A DNA stretch of 64,000 nt from Catenuloplanes indicus (GTDB lineage Bacteria; Actinomycetota; Actinomycetes; Mycobacteriales; Micromonosporaceae): NCBI RefSeq assembly GCF_030813715.1, contig NZ_JAUSUZ010000001.1, positions 124,001-188,000 on the forward strand, in the 5' to 3' direction. Each line of letters opens with the position of its first letter. Positions within the stretch are counted from its first letter, which is position 1. The notes beneath the pieces are model-generated. The model ran no database searches. It was not told the origin of the DNA and saw only the letters and a program-made list of their open reading frames with translations. The translations under genes were made by a program, and so were the position numbers. Below, in pieces: positions 60,379-64,000 of this stretch.

Positions 60379-60948
60379 ATGACAGCGATGGCTGAGCGAC
60401 CGGCCACCGGCGGAACCGGGAGGCCGGTCGCCGCACCGGCGACGGTGACCGGGACCACCCCGTCGGCAGCGGCACGGTACGTCTTCGGTGGTATCCGGCT
60501 CGCGCTGGGCTGGATCTTCCTCTGGGCGTTCCTCGACAAGACGTTCGGGCTCGGGCACGAGACCGAGTCCGCGAACGCCTGGGTCAACGGCGGCAGCCCC
60601 ACCAAGGGGTTCCTGTCGTTCGGCGCGACCGGCCCGTTCCAGGGTTTCTACCAGGACATCGCGGGCGCGGCATGGGCCGACTGGCTGTTCATGATCGGCC
60701 TGGCCGGTATCGCGGTGGCGTTGCTGCTGGGTATCGGCCTGCGGATCGCGGCGGTGACCGGTGGTCTGCTGTACGTGCTGATGTGGACCGTCGTGCTGCC
60801 GCCGGAGAACAACATCTTCATGGACGACCATCTGATCAACGCCGCGCTGCTGGCCGGCCTGGCGCTGATCGCCGCCGGCGACACGCTGGGTCTCGGGCGG
60901 TGGTGGGCCTCGCTGCCGGTCGTGAAGCAGAACCCGTGGCTGAAGTGA
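60379..60948 (+). CDS. DoxX-like membrane protein
   Basis: A 189-residue inner-membrane protein with four hydrophobic segments: IRLALGWIFLWAFLDKTFGL, ADWLFMIGLAGIAVALLLGI, RIAAVTGGLLYVLMWTVVLP, and INAALLAGLALIAAGDTLGL. The segment ESANAWVNGGSPTKGFLSFG between helices 1 and 2 is typical of the larger DoxX/thiosulfate dehydrogenase-like group. ATG 60379 is given; GTG 60370 in the same frame fits GGAAGGG as ribosome site and is a fair alternative. Function in the family is unsettled, with links to redox or sulphur metabolism. Confidence 0.85.
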   Translation: MTAMAERPATGGTGRPVAAPATVTGTTPSAAARYVFGGIRLALGWIFLWAFLDKTFGLGHETESANAWVNGGSPTKGFLSFGATGPFQGFYQDIAGAAWADWLFMIGLAGIAVALLLGIGLRIAAVTGGLLYVLMWTVVLPPENNIFMDDHLINAALLAGLALIAAGDTLGLGRWWASLPVVKQNPWLK

Positions 60949-60953
60949 CCGTG

Positions 60954-61015
60954 CCGGCCGGCCGTGACGCACGGCCGGCCGGAGCCGCCGCCCGGTGCGA
61001 GAACGCACCGGGCGG
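60954..61015. terminator. Two tandem terminator hairpins
   Basis: The first stem, CCGGCCGGCCGTG / CACGGCCGGCCGG (60954-60966 and 60970-60982), has 13 pairs around ACG. The second, CCGCCCGGTGCG / CGCACCGGGCGG (60988-60999 and 61004-61015), has 12 pairs around AGAA. They begin 5 bases after the DoxX-like stop. Confidence 0.8.
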
Positions 61016-61161
61016 ACGGGATGACCGGGGTACGCGTACTGCTGGGATGCGATGGCTGTGGACCGGGCGGCACCGGGTAGTTCATCGCGTCGATCGAGCT
61101 GGAGGGCGCCTGCGAGACCGAGCGGCTGACGGACGTAGGCGTCACGCTCGCCCTGGCGGCC

Positions 61162-61175
61162 GGGACCAACGGCCC
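61162..61175. promoter_or_regulatory. DosR-like palindrome, copy 2 (imperfect)
   Basis: GGGACCAACGGCCC has the same 6-2-6 layout as the copies at 60296 and 63790, with two arm mismatches. It lies 65 bases upstream of the membrane-anchored protein start. Confidence 0.4.
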
Positions 61176-61240
61176 TGTATCGCGTCGCCGCGGGCCGGAC
61201 GATGGGGATGCGGACCCATCCGACCCCCGGGAGGTGCGAG

Positions 61241-62440
61241 ATGTCCGGATCAACCATGCCGATGGTGCCGCCCGTCGAGGACGGCGCCCCACCGGGCGCC
61301 CCGAAACGCCGGCGTGCCCGCCGGGCGGTGCTCGTCGCCGCGCTCCTCGTGATCGTCCTGCTGGCACCGATCGCCGTGCTCCTGTTCGTCCGCGGCGGCG
61401 GGATGCCGCGCGGAGGACCCGTCGCGGTGCCGTCCGCCGCTCCGCACGTCACTCCCACGGGCACCGGCAGCCCGGCCGCCGCGACGTCCGTACCGGACAC
61501 CCGCACACCCACCCGGGTGCCGCCGCCGGACGGCCGGATCGCGGCCGGCGTGCTGAAGAACGCACTGCTGTACGTGCCGCCGTGGCCGGCCGACAACGTG
61601 GCCGGCCCGTCCGGGCCGGTGCAGTTCCGCAACGGCCTGTTCACCGTCCCGGACCGGGCCGTCGACGAGGGAACGGCGTGGGGCAAGCAGATCGTCATCG
61701 GTGCGGTGACCTACGGTGACGTGGACCGAGACGGCGCCGACGAGACGATCGCCGAACTCGAATGCATGATTCAGGGCAGCAGTCAGCAGGTCGTCGCGTT
61801 CGGCCGGGACCGTGCCGGGGCGGTCGTCACGCTCGGCCAGGTCCTGGCGACCACCGGCCAGGTCCGCAGCATCGCCGCCGGCAGCATCCGGGTGATCGCG
61901 AACGGTGACGTCGCGGCGCGGGTCGGCGACATCCAGAACTGCTGCGGTGGCACGGTGCCGGTGACGTGGCAGGACCGCACCTACCGGTGGGACGGGCACC
62001 GTTTCCACCGGTCCGGCGGGACGGCGGCCATTCCGCTCAACCCGTACGTCACGGAGACCACCGTCACCGCGGGTGAGCTGACCCTGGGGCCGACCGTCGC
62101 CGGTTACCGCACCGGGACGCTCGCCGTCACGGTGACCCACCGGTGGGGCACACCCCCGGCCTCGGTACGGCTGCGGTTCGCCACCACCGGAGGCATCGAG
62201 CCCACCGGACCGGACTGGCCGTCCATCACGGACGAGCCGGTCGGCGGCTACCTGGTCACCGTGCCGGCGCCGGCACCGCTGACGGCGCAGACCCGGCAGT
62301 ACGCGTTTCGCCAGCCCGCCTCCGTGACCGGCGGCCAGATGACCGTCGCCATGATGGCCTCCTGGTCCGCCGCGGGCCGCTCACTCGCCGAGGCCGTTCC
62401 GGGCAGCGGAGCGACGGTCGCGGTGCACGTCACCGGCTGA
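61241..62440 (+). CDS. Membrane-anchored extracytoplasmic protein, unknown
   Basis: A 399-residue protein with a short basic cytosolic head (APPGAPKRRRARR), one membrane helix (AVLVAALLVIVLLAPIAVLL), a Pro/Thr-rich stalk and an extracytoplasmic domain. Within it TYGDVDRDGADETIAELECM looks like a calcium-binding FG-GAP/dockerin-like DxDxDG repeat, and CC in DIQNCCGGTVPV may be a disulphide pair. ATG 61241 is chosen because GGGAGG lies 7 bases upstream; ATG 61202 lacks a site. No family is recognised with certainty. Confidence 0.75.
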   Translation: MSGSTMPMVPPVEDGAPPGAPKRRRARRAVLVAALLVIVLLAPIAVLLFVRGGGMPRGGPVAVPSAAPHVTPTGTGSPAAATSVPDTRTPTRVPPPDGRIAAGVLKNALLYVPPWPADNVAGPSGPVQFRNGLFTVPDRAVDEGTAWGKQIVIGAVTYGDVDRDGADETIAELECMIQGSSQQVVAFGRDRAGAVVTLGQVLATTGQVRSIAAGSIRVIANGDVAARVGDIQNCCGGTVPVTWQDRTYRWDGHRFHRSGGTAAIPLNPYVTETTVTAGELTLGPTVAGYRTGTLAVTVTHRWGTPPASVRLRFATTGGIEPTGPDWPSITDEPVGGYLVTVPAPAPLTAQTRQYAFRQPASVTGGQMTVAMMASWSAAGRSLAEAVPGSGATVAVHVTG

Positions 62441-62510
62441 GCACGACGGACGGCCCCGCACGGTGCCGGGTCCGCCGGACCTGACCGTGCGGGGCCGGAC
62501 GGTGTGCTCA
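62438..62510. terminator. Long bidirectional terminator
   Basis: CGGCCCCGCACGGT (62451-62464) and ACCGTGCGGGGCCG (62484-62497) pair perfectly over 14 bases. TGAGCAC and GTGCTCA form an outer 7-base helix, and GGTCC/GGACC continues the stem inside. It sits between two convergent genes and includes the end of the left gene's stop codon. Confidence 0.85.
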
Positions 62511-62530
62511 GCCGTCCCGCCGGGGCCGGT

Positions 62531-63613
62531 TCAGCCGGCCGGGACGTTCCACCGCACGATGTGCTGCGTGAAGTCGGTGAGCACCGTGCTGCCGAGCACG
62601 CGACCGTGGATGTCCAGGCTCACTGACGTGCTCCAGGTGATCTGGTCGCCCGGGAGGGTGTAGACCCGGGTGTCGCCCCGCCGCCAGCGGAACGGATTCG
62701 TGATCGCCGCCCAGTCCCCGTCGATGCGTTCCAGGACGCCGGCGACGTCGCCGCGCTCGTTCACCGCCGTCGCCCGGCCCGCGCGGCCGGGCGCGGGGAA
62801 GATCACCGTGCCGTCCCGCCACAGCGCCGGACTGTGATTGGCCTGACCGGCGATGTCGCCGCGCTCGCTGAGCGCGTACACCAGGCCGCTGGTGATCTCG
62901 AGCCCGTCGGTGAGCCCGGTCAGCACGCCGTTCTGCCATCGGACCGGCCTCATGAAGCCGCTGTAGCCGATGACCGTGCCGCGGTCGTTGATCGCCACGC
63001 CGTGGGTGGGCGCGCCGTCGATACTGCCCAGGTCGGTGATGCGATCATGGGCCCAGATGACGGCGCGTTGCGTACCGTCCGACTCGTCGTACAGATCGAC
63101 CAGCACCTGACCGCGGTTGTTGACGTCCACCGCACGCCCTGCCGTCATCCCCTGCCAGCCCGGGAAGTCGACGATCACGCCGTTCCGGAGGATCGCGGGA
63201 TGCTCCACCTGGGAGTCGCCGATCGACCGGTGCCCGGCGACCACGCCGTGGTCGTTGAGCGCCTGACCGACCATCGGCGTGCCGGCCCGGTCCTGCAGCA
63301 CGGTCAGCCGTCCGTCGTGCCAGAGGTGGCCGCCGGTCACCACGTCACCGCGCTCGTTCATGTCCACCGGGTCGTAGATCCTGCCCTGGAAGGGGAACTC
63401 GACCGGATCGTGGTGGCGGTGGTCGAGCACGAGGTACTTCTGGGCATCCCCGGACCAGATCAGCGCGTCACCGCGGCCGTTCGTCGCGATCACCGCGCCG
63501 GGCCCGAGATCGGTCAGTTCCGGCCGGGCCCCGGCCGTCGCCGGTGCGGCGGCCGCAGGCCAGGTGAGCACACCCGCGATCAGCGCGGCCGGCCATGATT
63601 TTCCCCTGTGCAT
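62531..63613 (-). CDS. Secreted HAF/beta-propeller-like repeat protein
   Basis: A 360-residue secreted protein with signal peptide (SWPAALIAGVLTWPAAAAPA). The body repeats a short unit of the type (A/V)(N)(E/D)RG-x-V-x-G about every 40-50 residues: DMNERGDVVTGG, ALNDHGVVAGHR, DVNNRGQVLVDL, AINDRGTVIGYS, ALSERGDIAGQA, AVNERGDVAGVL. Each is followed by a W-x-(D/N)G-type strand (LWHDGRL, RWQNGVL, LWRDGTV). This is the pattern of HAF-repeat extracellular proteins, predicted to form a beta-propeller. ATG 63613 follows GGGAGGA. Function is unknown. Confidence 0.8.
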   Translation of the reverse strand: MHRGKSWPAALIAGVLTWPAAAAPATAGARPELTDLGPGAVIATNGRGDALIWSGDAQKYLVLDHRHHDPVEFPFQGRIYDPVDMNERGDVVTGGHLWHDGRLTVLQDRAGTPMVGQALNDHGVVAGHRSIGDSQVEHPAILRNGVIVDFPGWQGMTAGRAVDVNNRGQVLVDLYDESDGTQRAVIWAHDRITDLGSIDGAPTHGVAINDRGTVIGYSGFMRPVRWQNGVLTGLTDGLEITSGLVYALSERGDIAGQANHSPALWRDGTVIFPAPGRAGRATAVNERGDVAGVLERIDGDWAAITNPFRWRRGDTRVYTLPGDQITWSTSVSLDIHGRVLGSTVLTDFTQHIVRWNVPAG

Positions 63614-64000
63614 GGCATTCCTCCCTCGTACGCGGTGTGGGCGGCCGGAGACCGGCCGATCCGGCTGCGCGCCGGAACAGCGAACGGCGTTCCGAGGTGC
63701 TCCGTACGGACCCGTTACCTGGTCGTCGCCGGTCTTCTCGACTCGTGACCGTTCAGATCCAGCACACCGCGGTCGATGCCGGCGGCACAGGGCCGTTCGG
63801 CCCGATCGGCGCACCGCCACCGCCTCGAAGCCCGGATCTCTGCCCCGCCGGGATCCGCGCCGGTTCAGGCCCGCCGGAGCGTGTCGCTCGGCGCCTGTCC
63901 GTACCGACGGCGACGATGCCGGCCGGTGTCTGTGCGCTGTGTACGGCGGCGAGCGGCCGCAGGAACGCGGTTGTCCCGATCCGGACGGTGTCGCCCAGGT
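63614..64000. other. No gene recognised; DosR-like palindrome copy 3 at 63790-63803
   Basis: These 387 bases at the right edge carry no convincing frame. They include a second exact GGGCCGTTCGGCCC (63790-63803), probably in the promoter of a gene beyond the window or of the HAF-like gene, 177 bases upstream of its start. Confidence 0.5.

Noticed and set aside
1-64000. CRISPR arrays, tRNA, rRNA, replication origin, complete insertion sequences
   Set aside because: No regular spaced repeats, cloverleaf-like tRNA sequence, DnaA-box cluster or intact transposase was found on reading both strands.

Overview
The window comes from a very G+C-rich actinomycete. Codon third positions are almost all G or C, GTG starts are frequent, ATGA/GTGA stop-start overlaps are common, and F420-type, Zur/IdeR-type and CsoR-type features are present. 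A Micromonosporaceae- or Streptomyces-like host fits best; the species cannot be resolved from sequence alone. No rRNA, tRNA or CRISPR array was seen.

Left part (1-15338). A partial nitrate/sulfonate/taurine-type ABC importer is followed by a damaged ATPase/HTH regulator, a SAM methyltransferase and a CopB-type copper ATPase under a CsoR-like palindrome. Next comes a complete plus-strand operon for reductive pyrimidine/hydantoin catabolism: beta-ureidopropionase, dihydropyrimidinase, an LLM flavin/F420 oxidoreductase and a four-gene ABC importer. It ends at a perfect 28-base terminator palindrome.

Middle-left (15440-27123). This holds a lipoprotein, a BlaI-type repressor, the ferrous iron uptake operon efeUOB behind an IdeR-like iron box, and an M56 metalloprotease. 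After that the region is loose and decayed: a Cip1-like secreted protein, small unknown genes, a headless cytochrome P450, an intact type B carboxylesterase and a headless epoxide hydrolase.

Centre (27124-58060). This is one large metallophore locus of the coelibactin (zincophore) type. It encodes a salicylate synthase, a salicyl-AMP ligase, two NRPSs with order ArCP-Cy-A-PCP-Cy-A-PCP and docking-Cy-A(MT)-PCP-TE, a thiazolinyl imide reductase fused to a methyltransferase, a saccharopine-dehydrogenase-like reductase, a type II thioesterase, a P450 with its small ferredoxin, three free methyltransferases, two half ABC transporters, a peptide-type ABC importer and a Zur repressor. Three Zur-box-like palindromes lie in its divergent promoters, so the locus is probably switched on by zinc starvation. 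Three heterocyclisation domains predict a salicyl-capped product with three thiazoline/oxazoline-type rings and heavy methylation.

Right part (58061-64000). A relic of an IS21-type transposase borders the metallophore locus. Then come a ferritin-like DUF2202 protein, a tandem universal stress protein, a DoxX-like membrane protein, a membrane-anchored unknown and a secreted HAF-repeat-like protein. A 14-base palindrome with DosR-like geometry recurs three times in the promoters of this stress-type region.
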